From the NCBI GenBank assembly GCA_018224415.1, contig JAGTUZ010000015.1:1-7766 (forward strand): a DNA stretch of 7,766 nt, read 5' to 3'. Made by a program: the position numbers and the translations under genes. This document shows, in pieces, positions 1-6,219 of this stretch (the stretch's first letter is position 1; each line of letters begins with the position of its first letter). The notes under the pieces are model-generated. The model saw nothing but the letters and a program-made list of their open reading frames with translations. It made no database searches and had not been told where the DNA came from. The DNA comes from Bacteroidota bacterium (lineage in GTDB: Bacteria > Bacteroidota > Ignavibacteria > SZUA-365).

Positions 1-144
1 AATGTCGCTTATACGATGTCGAATTATCAGACCTACAGCTACCTCTATACCGATCCTGATCTCGATGTGCCCGAGAGCGCCTTCCGTACGGACAAGGAAA
101 TCAACCTCTCCCGTCTGCTCGTTGGTCTGACCTACCGGTTCTAG
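1..144 (+). CDS. C-terminal end of an outer-membrane beta-barrel protein (partial)
   Basis: Frame 1 is open from the window edge to a TAG at 142-144, giving the last 47 residues of a protein whose start lies outside. The tail ends in RLLVGLTYRF: alternating hydrophobic residues, an aromatic three from the end and a terminal Phe. This is the classic last-strand signature that the BAM machinery reads in Gram-negative outer-membrane proteins. The preceding stretch is rich in Tyr, Asn and Asp (SNYQTYSYLYTDPDLD), as expected for an extracellular loop between strands. A strong terminator begins 39 bases after the stop. Family and substrate cannot be told from 47 residues; a TonB-dependent receptor or a smaller porin-like barrel are both possible. 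Coding status and outer-membrane location are well supported, but the specific function is unknown. Confidence 0.75.
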   Translation, partial: NVAYTMSNYQTYSYLYTDPDLDVPESAFRTDKEINLSRLLVGLTYRF

Positions 145-183
145 GTCGCCTTCTGCACCGACGTGACACAGTCTTTTCTCCCA

Positions 184-217
184 CCCCGCGGTCTTCAATA
201 CCGCGGGGTTTTCATTT
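184..217 (+). terminator. Rho-independent terminator of the partial outer-membrane protein gene
   Basis: A perfect 9-bp stem (CCCCGCGGT at 184-192 with ACCGCGGGG at 200-208) and a 7-nt loop are followed by TTTT and a T-rich tail. It sits 39 bases after the stop at 142-144 and about 100 bases before the predicted next promoter, so it separates the two transcription units. Confidence 0.9.
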
Positions 218-254
218 CTCGGCAATCCGGCAAGTCCACCGGCCGAAGGCGCAG

Positions 255-294
255 CCATCGAGCGTGTTCCTGCCATCGAGCGTGTTCCTGCCAT
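255..294 (+). repeat. 18-bp perfect tandem duplication
   Basis: The unit CCATCGAGCGTGTTCCTG occurs twice back to back (255-272 and 273-290), and a third copy begins with CCAT at 291-294. It is non-coding, lying between the upstream terminator and the promoter of the PPIase gene. It has no dyad symmetry, so it looks like a slippage-type duplication rather than a protein-binding palindrome. Several other intergenic gaps of the window hold duplications of the same size class. Confidence 0.9.
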
Positions 295-311
295 GGGGCG
301 GCACGGGTGCA

Positions 312-342
312 TTGTTTTCTAACCCCATGTCCTCTATATTTG
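312..342 (+). promoter_or_regulatory. Candidate promoter of the PPIase gene
   Basis: TTGTTT at 312-317, a 17-nt spacer and TATATT at 335-340 make a sigma70-like pair with ideal spacing. The same place also reads as the Bacteroidota -7 element TAnnTTTG (TATATTTG, 335-342) with a TTG about 20 nt upstream, so either sigma type would use it. Transcription would begin near 347-350, giving a leader of roughly 35 nt before the ATG at 384. Confidence 0.55.
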
Positions 343-383
343 TTAGTTTGTATCACTATTCTTTATTCGTGGAGTAGTACAAC

Positions 384-2483
384 ATGGGTTTGATGACCAA
401 ATTGCGCGACAATGCGCACGTTTTCATCATGGCGTTCGTGGTCGTTTTCGTGGCCTTCTGGGTGTTTAGCGATCTCGATATCGGATCGCTCATGCAGGAC
501 TCGGCGACCGAGATCGGGAACGTTGGCGGGAAAGCCATTTCCTACCAGGATTTCTCCGACGTCGTCGAGCGTGCGGCACAGCAGCGTCAGCAAGAGAATG
601 GCGGAGCAGAACTCACGGAGAACGATTACATGCAGATCCGTGAGCAGGTCTGGAATGATTTCGTGACGCAGAAGATAGTCGAGCAGGCCATCGAGGATTT
701 CGGTATCACTGTGTCTGACCAGGAAATCACCGACTGGGTCTGGAGCGCCAATCCACCACAGGCGCTCACGCAGCACTTCATGGACTCCACCGGGCAGTTC
801 AATCGTGAGGTGTACGAGCAGTTTCTCAGCAATCCTGGTCCGGAAAATCAGGAGGCGCTGGTCGCCATCGAATCACAGCTGAAATCGGATCTGCTTCGTT
901 CGAAGCTGACAAACATCCTGACTTCCGCAGTTGTCGTGCCCGAGAGCTCGTTGCGCTCCAAGTTCGTCGAACAGAACGTGGATTTCGTGAGCAGCTACGT
1001 CTTCTTCGATCCCCGGGTTTTCGCCGCCTCCGATACTGCGGCGCCGACGGACGAGGAGTTCAAGCGTTACTACGAAAAGTACAAAGAGCGCTTCAAGACC
1101 GAGGACATGCGCACACTCAAGTTCGTGCTCTTCTCGGAGCTTCCGTCGAAAAGCGACACAAACGCGATTGTCAACGAGCTCAACACCATTCGCGATCTCG
1201 CCGCTTCCGGCACCGATTTCCGCCAACTCGTCTCCGACAACTCCTCGGAGCAGTATGATTCCACCCGTTGGTTCACCCGCGACCAGGTCTCTTCGGAAGT
1301 CGCCAAGCGGGTGTTCTCCCAGCCCGTTGGATCCGTGGTCGGTCCGGTCCCGAACGAGACGGGCCTCTCGCTCTACAAGGTCATGGACGAGCGAAGCAGC
1401 GACAACGTGATGTACCATGCTTCACACATTCTTTTCCGCACCGATGGCGGACAGGACGAAGCCGCACAGAAAAGCAAGGCCGAAGGCGTGCTCGCCAAGG
1501 CGAAGGCCGGCGAAGATTTTGCCGCACTTGCGGCGCAGTACTCCGAGGAACCCGGCGCTGCAGAGCGTGGGGGTGACCTTTCCTGGTTCGGCAAGGGCCG
1601 TATGGTGAAGGAGTTCGAGGACGTCGTGTTCGGTTCGCGTCCCGGAGACATCAAGGGCCTCGTGAAGTCGCAATTCGGCTGGCACATTATCAAGGTGCAC
1701 GACCGTTCGAGCCGTGAGGTGAAGCTTGCCGAGGTGCGCATGGCGATCCAGGCTGGTTCACGCACGAAGGACGATATCTACGAGCGTGCCCGCGAGTTCG
1801 CATACCTCGCCACCGAGGAAGGTTTCGAAAGCGAAGCTGCCACGCAGGAACTGCAGGTGCAGGAAACACCGGAATTTGCCCAGCAGACGGGATCGTACAT
1901 TCCGAACATCGGCACCAATCCGGCATTGCTCAAGTTCGCCTTTGAAAACGGCGTTGGTGAAATCAGCGAAGTGCATCGTGCCGCCGGCGGGTATGTTGTT
2001 GCCATGGTCAGCGACAAGCGCGCGGCAGGGTACCGCTCGCTCGACGAACTGAGAGAGCAGATCAAGCCGCAGGTCATATATGAGCGCCAGATGGCCGTGA
2101 CCTTGAAAAAGGCAAATGAAATCGCCGCCGGCAAGCAGCTCGAGCAGCTCGTTGCCTCGAATCCCAACCTCACCGTGTCCACCACACCACCGTTCAAGAT
2201 CCAGGCCGGCGTACCCAACGTCGGCGCCGATCAGGCCTACATCGGCCGCATGCTGCGTCTCAAGCAGGGTCAGGTCACCGAACCCTTCCGTGGACAGCGT
2301 GGCATCTACGTCGCTCGACTCGACAGCAAAACCGAATTCGACGACACGGCCTACAAGGTCAAGAAGGACGAGATTCGCCAGCAGCTTCTCTCGACGCTGC
2401 AGAACGAATTCATCCAGAGCTGGATCGAAGACAAACGCGAGGAAATCGACATCGTCGACAACCGTGACCGCTTCTTCCGCTGA
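384..2483 (+). CDS. Membrane-anchored peptidyl-prolyl cis-trans isomerase, PpiD/SurA type
   Basis: A 699-residue periplasmic foldase. Residues 1-10 are short and basic, 11-28 form one hydrophobic segment (N-terminal anchor, no cleavage site seen), and the rest should face the periplasm. Residues 46-200 resemble the SurA_N/PpiD chaperone region (a glycine-rich segment, then long helices). One intact parvulin (PpiC) domain spans about 342-440. It has YHASHIL with His345 and His348, GGDLSWFGKG with Asp398, Met407 and Phe411, and FGWHIIKVHD with His434, matching the usual active-site positions. Two flanking stretches, about 240-337 and 495-545, look like degenerate parvulin modules. The size is somewhat above E. 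coli PpiD (623 residues). GGAG at 371-374, nine bases before the ATG, supports this start; Met4 is an alternative. Such proteins assist folding of exported and outer-membrane proteins, which fits the adjacent barrel gene. The orthology choice between PpiD and SurA is uncertain, so no symbol is given. Confidence 0.93.
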   Translation: MGLMTKLRDNAHVFIMAFVVVFVAFWVFSDLDIGSLMQDSATEIGNVGGKAISYQDFSDVVERAAQQRQQENGGAELTENDYMQIREQVWNDFVTQKIVEQAIEDFGITVSDQEITDWVWSANPPQALTQHFMDSTGQFNREVYEQFLSNPGPENQEALVAIESQLKSDLLRSKLTNILTSAVVVPESSLRSKFVEQNVDFVSSYVFFDPRVFAASDTAAPTDEEFKRYYEKYKERFKTEDMRTLKFVLFSELPSKSDTNAIVNELNTIRDLAASGTDFRQLVSDNSSEQYDSTRWFTRDQVSSEVAKRVFSQPVGSVVGPVPNETGLSLYKVMDERSSDNVMYHASHILFRTDGGQDEAAQKSKAEGVLAKAKAGEDFAALAAQYSEEPGAAERGGDLSWFGKGRMVKEFEDVVFGSRPGDIKGLVKSQFGWHIIKVHDRSSREVKLAEVRMAIQAGSRTKDDIYERAREFAYLATEEGFESEAATQELQVQETPEFAQQTGSYIPNIGTNPALLKFAFENGVGEISEVHRAAGGYVVAMVSDKRAAGYRSLDELREQIKPQVIYERQMAVTLKKANEIAAGKQLEQLVASNPNLTVSTTPPFKIQAGVPNVGADQAYIGRMLRLKQGQVTEPFRGQRGIYVARLDSKTEFDDTAYKVKKDEIRQQLLSTLQNEFIQSWIEDKREEIDIVDNRDRFFR

Positions 2484-2487
2484 TCGG

Positions 2488-2505
2488 CATTCCGTTCGTG
2501 GAATG
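2488..2505 (+). other. Small hairpin after the PPIase stop codon
   Basis: CATTCC (2488-2493) and GGAATG (2500-2505) pair as a 6-bp stem with a 6-nt loop, four bases after the stop. No T-run follows, so it is not itself an intrinsic terminator. It could protect a 3' end or act as a pause site, and chance is also possible. Confidence 0.4.
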
Positions 2506-2562
2506 GAAAACAGCGATCACGCGACACTATCGTAGGTACGAACCGGTTTTCACGACCACGAC

Positions 2563-2567
2563 AAGGA
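2563..2567 (+). promoter_or_regulatory. Ribosome binding site that decides the start at 2573
   Basis: AAGGA lies 5 nt before the ATG at 2573. It selects this start over the upstream in-frame ATG at 2498, which would place 25 extra non-signal residues before a good Sec signal peptide. The site is free of the terminator hairpin, whose left arm starts three bases after the ATG. Confidence 0.65.
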
Positions 2568-2572
2568 TCTAT

Positions 2573-3355
2573 ATGAAACACCCCCGAAGGAAGCTGTTTC
2601 CGAAAGCGCTTCTTCGGGGGTGTCTTTTTTTTGTGCTGGGGTCTTTCGCTTCCCTGTTCGTTTCCACCCATCCCACCTCCGCCCAGACCGCTTCCGCCCA
2701 GAAGGGGGCATCGGGACAGAACGATGTCCTGCGGCTCGACCACAGCGTCGCGCTTTTTGCTGGCATCAACGAGGATGCACAGGTGTTTCTCTCCCCGCAA
2801 TCGCCCGACCCCTCACAACGCAAGCGAACCGAAGCACTCGGATCCGCGTGGAGCGCTGCTCTCTCGTATCGCTACCGACTGCTTCCGACCCTGGCTGTGG
2901 ATGTGCGTGGCGAATACGTCTCGGTATCACGCGAATCCACCGATGCCATCGGCACACCGATTGTGCATGGCATACAGGCAGTGCTTTTCGAAAGTAGTGC
3001 ACTGTTCGCTCTTCCGTTTTCCACACGTCGCTTCGAACCGTATGTCGGAGGCGGCCTCGGAGTCCATGTCGGCCGCCGCGAGTACGGGATCGCAGGAGTG
3101 ATGGCACAACATGTCGCGGGTACTCCCGCGATCGGACTGCATGTAACCGTCGGCGCAGAGTATGTGCTCGCCGCGGGGATCGGCCTCCGCTTCGAGGCAA
3201 TTTTCCGTGATCCGTTAATGGGGGTGGAGAACCGCTTCAACCAACCATCCGTCTCGTCAAACGGTGTCAATTATCCGCTTTACACTGAGCCGTTCCGGTC
3301 GAATGTCAACCTGAACGGAAACGTCTATTCGCTGGGAATTTTCTCCTCTTTCTGA
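2573..3355 (+). CDS. Outer-membrane beta-barrel protein, family not recognised
   Basis: A 260-residue exported protein. Residues 1-38 form a Sec signal peptide: a basic n-region (KHPRRKLFPK), a hydrophobic core (about 17-31) and a likely signal peptidase I site in HPTSAQ near 36-38. No lipobox is seen. The mature part shows alternating amphipathic segments typical of short barrels, such as AWSAALSYRYRL, LAVDVRGEYVSV, RFEPYVGGGLGVHVG and LHVTVGAEYVLAAGIGLRFEAIF. It ends in NVYSLGIFSSF with a terminal Phe. FEPYVGGGLG is a common strand-turn pattern of OmpA/OmpW-like small porins, but I cannot name a family or ligand. The gene follows the PPIase by 89 nt and may be co-transcribed, yet its first 20 codons coincide with a strong terminator. 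A start downstream of that hairpin (for example GTG at 2633) would lose the basic n-region, so the ATG at 2573 is preferred. Confidence 0.8.
   Translation: MKHPRRKLFPKALLRGCLFFVLGSFASLFVSTHPTSAQTASAQKGASGQNDVLRLDHSVALFAGINEDAQVFLSPQSPDPSQRKRTEALGSAWSAALSYRYRLLPTLAVDVRGEYVSVSRESTDAIGTPIVHGIQAVLFESSALFALPFSTRRFEPYVGGGLGVHVGRREYGIAGVMAQHVAGTPAIGLHVTVGAEYVLAAGIGLRFEAIFRDPLMGVENRFNQPSVSSNGVNYPLYTEPFRSNVNLNGNVYSLGIFSSF
2578..2632 (+). terminator. Strong rho-independent terminator inside the signal-peptide codons
   Basis: ACACCCCCGAAG (2578-2589) pairs perfectly with CTTCGGGGGTGT (2612-2623). After one bulged G the stem continues with AAGC/GCTT (2591-2594 with 2608-2611). The loop region 2595-2607 can form a small TTT/AAA extension. 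A run of eight T follows at 2625-2632. By every sequence criterion this is an intrinsic terminator for transcripts leaving the PPIase gene, about 95 nt after its stop. It overlaps codons 2-20 of the barrel gene starting at 2573. Confidence 0.88.
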
Positions 3356-3390
3356 ATCCCCAAGAATTCCTCACCCGTTCCCCACCCGTC

Positions 3391-3422
3391 CACGCCGCAT
3401 TCACCGATTCACGCCGCATTCA
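3391..3422 (+). repeat. 13-bp direct repeat with 19-bp period
   Basis: CACGCCGCATTCA occurs at 3391-3403 and 3410-3422, so the period is 19 bp. CACCCGT also recurs just upstream (3372-3378 and 3383-3389). Non-coding. Confidence 0.8.
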
Positions 3423-3444
3423 TCCTTCCCGGTGGGTCCCTGTG

Positions 3445-3486
3445 TCTCTCGCTCCCTGCGCCTCCTCTCTCGCTCCCTATGCTTCC
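3445..3486 (+). repeat. 21-bp imperfect tandem duplication
   Basis: 3445-3465 and 3466-3486 match at 19 of 21 positions, both beginning TCTCTCGCTCCCT. The two differences are G/A and C/T transitions around positions 14-18 of the unit, so the duplication is old enough to have drifted. Non-coding. Confidence 0.8.
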
Positions 3487-3513
3487 TCGCGCACTCCCTT
3501 GGACGTCTGGTGA

Positions 3514-5145
3514 CTACATCTTCTCGGGCGCGTCAATTCCGATGATAGTGAAACCATTGCGCAGCACCTGCATCGTTGCTTTGCACAGGGCGATGCGGGC
3601 AGCACTCAGAGCGCGGTCTTCTGTCACGACCCGGCAGTCGTGATAGAACTTGTGGAAAGCCGTGGCGCAGGAATGCAGGTACGTGCACAGATGCTGTGTC
3701 TCGCAGGTACGTGCGGAGATCTCGACCCATTCCGGAAAACGCAGCAATTCCTTGATCAACGCGATTTCACTCTCATGTGCCAGAAGAGCCAGCTGTGCCT
3801 GCGCCAGATCCGCCATGCCCTCCTGTTCCGCGAAGCGCAGAATGCTGGCGATACGCGCATGGGCGTACTGCAGGTAATAGACCGGATTGTTCTCGCTCTG
3901 CTCCTGCGCGAGCTTGATGTCAAATTCGAGATGTGAGTTGGCGCCTCTCATGATGAAAAAGAAGCGCACGGCGTCGATACCGACATCATCGATCAGGTCT
4001 TCGAGGTAATACACATTTCCCGATCGCTTGCTCATCTTCACCGCTTCACCTTCATTGACGAAGCTCACCATCTGGTGGATGATCACATCGATGTGCTCGG
4101 TGCGAAGATCCATGGTCCGCACCGCGGCGAGCACGTCCGGAATGGTTGCGATGTGGTCGGCACCAAAGATATCGATGATGCGGTCGAAACCGCGGACGAT
4201 CTTCTCGCGGTGATAGGCGATGTCGGGCAGACGGTAGGTAGGTTCGCCAGTACTCTTGATGATGACCCGGTCCTTGTCTGCACCGAATTCCGTGGTCTTC
4301 AGCCAGACGGCTTCGTCCTTGTCATACACCACGCCTTTCGCGCGCAGCGCCGTGAGCACCTCATCGATTTTCCCATCGGAGTACAGGGTGTCTTCGTTGT
4401 AGAACACATCATGAATCACCGAGAGGCGGTCGAGTGTGGCGCGGATCATCGCGAAACATCGTTCCTCACCTTGCTTGCGGAAATATTCGAGGGGTGCGGA
4501 GCGTTTCGTGTCGGCATGTTCCTGGTGGATGGCGCGCGCAATGTCAGCGATATACTCGCCAGCATACAAGATGTTTTCATCCGATATCTCTTCCCCGAGC
4601 AAGGCGAGATATCGCTCGCGTATGCTCGTGGCGAGATTGTTCATCTGGTTGCCGGCATTGTTGAAGTAGTACTCGCGTGTAACCGTCCATCCGGTCCACT
4701 CGAGTAGGGAGCAGATCGTCGCGCCGATGCATACCTGCCGACCGTGTCCGGCGTGCAGGGGTCCGGTTGGATTCGCACTCACCCATTCGACGTTGACCGT
4801 CTTTCCGGCGTTCGCGTCACTGCGCCCGTATGCATCACCGCGCAGAAGGATATCCTCCAGCGCCTCGGTAAGATGTTCACTGGCGTAGCGGAAATTAATG
4901 AATCCGGGACCGGCGATTTCCGCTGCCGAGATTCTTGCCGGATCCAGATCGAGCTTCCCAAGAATTTCCCCGGCGACCACTCTCGGATTTTTTTTCGCGT
5001 CGCGCGCCATCATCATGGCGATATTCGTGGAGAGGTCACCATGATCGGCGACTTTGGGCTTCTCGAACTGGATATCGATACCGTCGGCTTCGAGGCCAAG
5101 CGCATGCAGCGCTTCTGTGATCTGTTCTTTCAGGTATTCCTTCAT
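3514..5145 (-). CDS. argS: Arginyl-tRNA synthetase
   Basis: Charges tRNA-Arg with arginine using ATP, in the cytoplasm; class Ia synthetase. The 543 residues are close to the usual 550-580. Residues 1-85 form the N-terminal additional domain that contacts the tRNA elbow (FEKPKVADHGDLSTNIA). WVSANPTGPLHAGHGR at 121-136 carries the HIGH-type signature (His131, Gly133, His134). The Rossmann catalytic core runs to about 375 and ends with the KMSKRSG loop at 370-376. The DALR-type anticodon-binding domain follows from about 420 (YYLQYAHARIASILR). The C-terminus, VLRNGFTIIGIDAPEKM, is the normal family ending, so the gene is complete. No clear Shine-Dalgarno precedes the ATG at 5145. The 175-nt leader after rsfS carries a minisatellite and a hairpin, so argS may be read from the upstream operon or from an unrecognised promoter. 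Confidence 0.97.
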   Translation of the reverse strand: MKEYLKEQITEALHALGLEADGIDIQFEKPKVADHGDLSTNIAMMMARDAKKNPRVVAGEILGKLDLDPARISAAEIAGPGFINFRYASEHLTEALEDILLRGDAYGRSDANAGKTVNVEWVSANPTGPLHAGHGRQVCIGATICSLLEWTGWTVTREYYFNNAGNQMNNLATSIRERYLALLGEEISDENILYAGEYIADIARAIHQEHADTKRSAPLEYFRKQGEERCFAMIRATLDRLSVIHDVFYNEDTLYSDGKIDEVLTALRAKGVVYDKDEAVWLKTTEFGADKDRVIIKSTGEPTYRLPDIAYHREKIVRGFDRIIDIFGADHIATIPDVLAAVRTMDLRTEHIDVIIHQMVSFVNEGEAVKMSKRSGNVYYLEDLIDDVGIDAVRFFFIMRGANSHLEFDIKLAQEQSENNPVYYLQYAHARIASILRFAEQEGMADLAQAQLALLAHESEIALIKELLRFPEWVEISARTCETQHLCTYLHSCATAFHKFYHDCRVVTEDRALSAARIALCKATMQVLRNGFTIIGIDAPEKM

Positions 5146-5181
5146 GGCCCATACGCTTGTGGGGAGGGGGAATGCGGATGC

Positions 5182-5199
5182 AGCCGGACAGCGCCGGCT
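5182..5199 (-). other. GC-rich hairpin in the argS leader
   Basis: AGCCGG and CCGGCT (5182-5187 with 5194-5199) form a perfect 6-bp stem with a 6-nt loop, 37 bases upstream of the argS start. On the minus strand no T-run follows, so it is not a terminator. It could influence argS translation or mark an RNA processing site, but the sequence does not decide. Confidence 0.45.
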
Positions 5200-5210
5200 A
5201 CTCGGGAACG

Positions 5211-5244
5211 TGTCTGCGGAGCAAACAAAACTGTCTACGGAGCA
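5211..5244 (-). repeat. 13-bp imperfect direct repeat with 21-bp period
   Basis: TGTCTGCGGAGCA (5211-5223) and TGTCTACGGAGCA (5232-5244) differ at one position and are offset by 21 bp. They lie in the leader between rsfS and argS, next to the 18-bp minisatellite. Confidence 0.7.
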
Positions 5245-5254
5245 CGACTCGATC

Positions 5255-5340
5255 TTCGATCACAACTCAGTCGTGGATCACGGTTCAGTCTTCGATCACG
5301 GTTCAGTCTTCGATCACGGTTCAGTCTTCGATCACGGTTC
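5255..5340 (-). repeat. 18-bp minisatellite, 4.8 copies, overlapping the rsfS 3' end
   Basis: Plus-strand unit TTCGATCACGGTTCAGTC. Copies lie at 5255-5272 (two changes), 5273-5290 (two changes), 5291-5308 and 5309-5326 (identical), and 5327-5340 (14 matching bases). On the minus strand the partial copy and the start of the next encode the last residues of RsfS (TVIED) and its TGA stop at 5321-5323. Because 18 bp is six codons, each further copy repeats TGA in the same frame (5303-5305, 5285-5287, 5267-5269). Every copy also carries a GATC. The units are contiguous with no spacers, so this is not a CRISPR array. Confidence 0.95.
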
Positions 5341-5665
5341 GCGGGGCATCACCCCAGAGGCGCTCAATGTCGTAGTATTCGCGCACCCGTGGCTGAAACA
5401 CGTGCACGACGACGTCTACATAGTCGAGAAGCACCCACTGCAGATTGGTGAGTCCTTCGCGCCTCCATACCTTCGCGTCCTGTTCCCTCGTGCCGTCAAC
5501 GACCGCGTCGGCGATCGCCTTCACCTGCGTGTCCGATTCGCCGGTGCAGATGACGAAGAAATTGGTGACGTCGGAGAGGCCGTGCAGGTCAAGGATGACA
5601 ACGTCCTTGGCTTTTTTTGTGAGAGCGAGTTCCGCGGTGAGGCGGGAGAGTTCCGTGGCGTTCAA
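5321..5665 (-). CDS. rsfS: Ribosomal silencing factor RsfS (Iojap/YbeB family)
   Basis: A 114-residue cytoplasmic protein. RsfS binds ribosomal protein uL14 on the 50S subunit and blocks joining with 30S, lowering translation during starvation. Family features visible are KKAKDVVILDLHGLSDVTNFFVICTG near 17-42, the SDTQVKAIADAV helix near 44-55, WVLLDYVDVVVHVF near 77-90 and the closing REYYDIERLWGDA near 94-106. Length is normal (105-130). The start is TTG at 5663-5665, the only suitable initiator before the conserved core; GGA on the minus strand lies six bases upstream. It begins 22 nt after the stop of the LytR_C gene, so the two are almost certainly co-transcribed. Its last codons and stop lie in an 18-bp minisatellite. 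Identity is very likely, and the exact start is somewhat less sure. Confidence 0.95.
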   Translation of the reverse strand: MNATELSRLTAELALTKKAKDVVILDLHGLSDVTNFFVICTGESDTQVKAIADAVVDGTREQDAKVWRREGLTNLQWVLLDYVDVVVHVFQPRVREYYDIERLWGDAPRTVIED

Positions 5666-5687
5666 TACGATTCCGTTCTGTGGCCTG

Positions 5688-6161
5688 TTATTCCGAGGGT
5701 TTCAGTTTTTCATAATCCCTCCCGATCACCACCGAGACGTTCAGATAGTAATCGGGATTGATTTGCTGTACGATGTTCTTTTCCTCAATGCCCAGCGCAT
5801 AGGCGACCTTCCTGGCCGCCTCGAGATCGCCTGTTCGGTCGATGACCAGGGATTCCTCGACGTCGAAGGTCTTGTAGTTGGCGGACTGCACGACATCGAA
5901 ATTCCGCTTGCGCAGGAAATCCGTGAATCGTTGCGCCACACCGGACGCCCCGCAACCGTTGAGCACGTCAAGCTGGATGATCTCGATCGCCGATGCTCCA
6001 TTTTCCGGAGCCTCCGTCGTCCAATCCACCGGTTTGTCCGTCAGCGTGTTGGTGATGAAGGAATAGAGCAAAAAAAACACGATGACCGCCAGTAAGGCGA
6101 TCACGATGTTCAGAAAGAGATGTTTGGGATGCAGCTGTTTGCTGTTCTTGACCCTTGCCAT
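5688..6161 (-). CDS. LytR_C-domain membrane protein
   Basis: 157 residues. A basic N-terminus (MARVKNSKQLHPKH) precedes one hydrophobic segment at about 15-37, giving a single-pass protein with the rest outside the cytoplasm. Residues 60-150 match the LytR C-terminal domain pattern: VLNGCGASGVAQRFTDFLRKRNFDV, then a region with conserved hydrophobic and Asp positions, and a closing VSVVIGRDYEKL. In LytR-CpsA-Psr proteins this domain follows the phosphotransferase module, but here that module is absent, so the domain is stand-alone. Its molecular role is poorly known and a cell-wall or envelope link is inferred. The ATG at 6161 gives a natural signal-anchor start; the frame stays open to an ATG at 6383, but that extension would read antiparallel-looking, Cys-rich sequence through the end of the neighbouring gene. 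No Shine-Dalgarno is seen. rsfS follows by 22 nt. Confidence 0.88.
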   Translation of the reverse strand: MARVKNSKQLHPKHLFLNIVIALLAVIVFFLLYSFITNTLTDKPVDWTTEAPENGASAIEIIQLDVLNGCGASGVAQRFTDFLRKRNFDVVQSANYKTFDVEESLVIDRTGDLEAARKVAYALGIEEKNIVQQINPDYYLNVSVVIGRDYEKLKPSE

Positions 6162-6173
6162 GGTGCAATATAC

Positions 6174-6205
6174 AAAAAAAAGCCTCGCGCCTGCGGCGGC
6201 CTGGC
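6174..6205 (-). terminator. Possible weak terminator or attenuator between the first two operon genes
   Basis: On the minus strand a GC-rich stretch (6182-6205) ends directly in eight T (6181-6174), only 12 bases before the LytR_C gene start at 6161. The GC part can fold in several imperfect ways (for example CGCC/GGCG with a 3-nt loop, or a bulged GCC...GGC stem), none as good as the two strong terminators elsewhere in the window. It could partly reduce transcription into the LytR_C-rsfS-argS genes. Confidence 0.45.
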
Positions 6206-6219
6206 AGAACCGGATCGGC

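Larger units (their letters stand above)
3356..3513. other. Intergenic gap between convergent genes
   Basis: This 158-nt gap lies between the stop of the barrel gene (+) and the stop of argS (-). The plus strand is pyrimidine-rich with few purines, especially 3420-3500. No GC hairpin with a T-run is visible for either gene, so termination here may be factor-dependent. It contains the two short duplications listed separately. Confidence 0.6.

Noticed and set aside
163..393. 76-residue ORF between the first two genes
   Set aside because: It crosses the terminator, the 18-bp duplication and the promoter; the composition is Arg/Cys/Ser-rich with no family pattern.
2498..2572. Upstream ATG (2498) as start of the barrel gene
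   Set aside because: It would bury the signal peptide behind 25 residues; the ATG at 2573 has a good ribosome site and a normal signal-peptide start.
4075..4707. 210-residue plus-strand ORF
   Set aside because: Lies wholly inside argS on the opposite strand; argS has unmistakable family motifs, so this is a shadow frame.
5146..5320. T-box riboswitch in the argS leader
   Set aside because: No T-box sequence or terminator/antiterminator pair with a T-run is visible, and T-boxes are mainly a Firmicutes feature.
5255..5340. Possible CRISPR array
   Set aside because: The 18-bp units are contiguous with no unique spacers, and no cas gene is present. It is a minisatellite.
5054..5761. Long plus-strand ORF (235 residues) with repeated SVFDHG units
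   Set aside because: It runs antisense through rsfS and the argS start. Its repeats are just the 18-bp minisatellite read in a frame without stops, and the rest matches no protein pattern.
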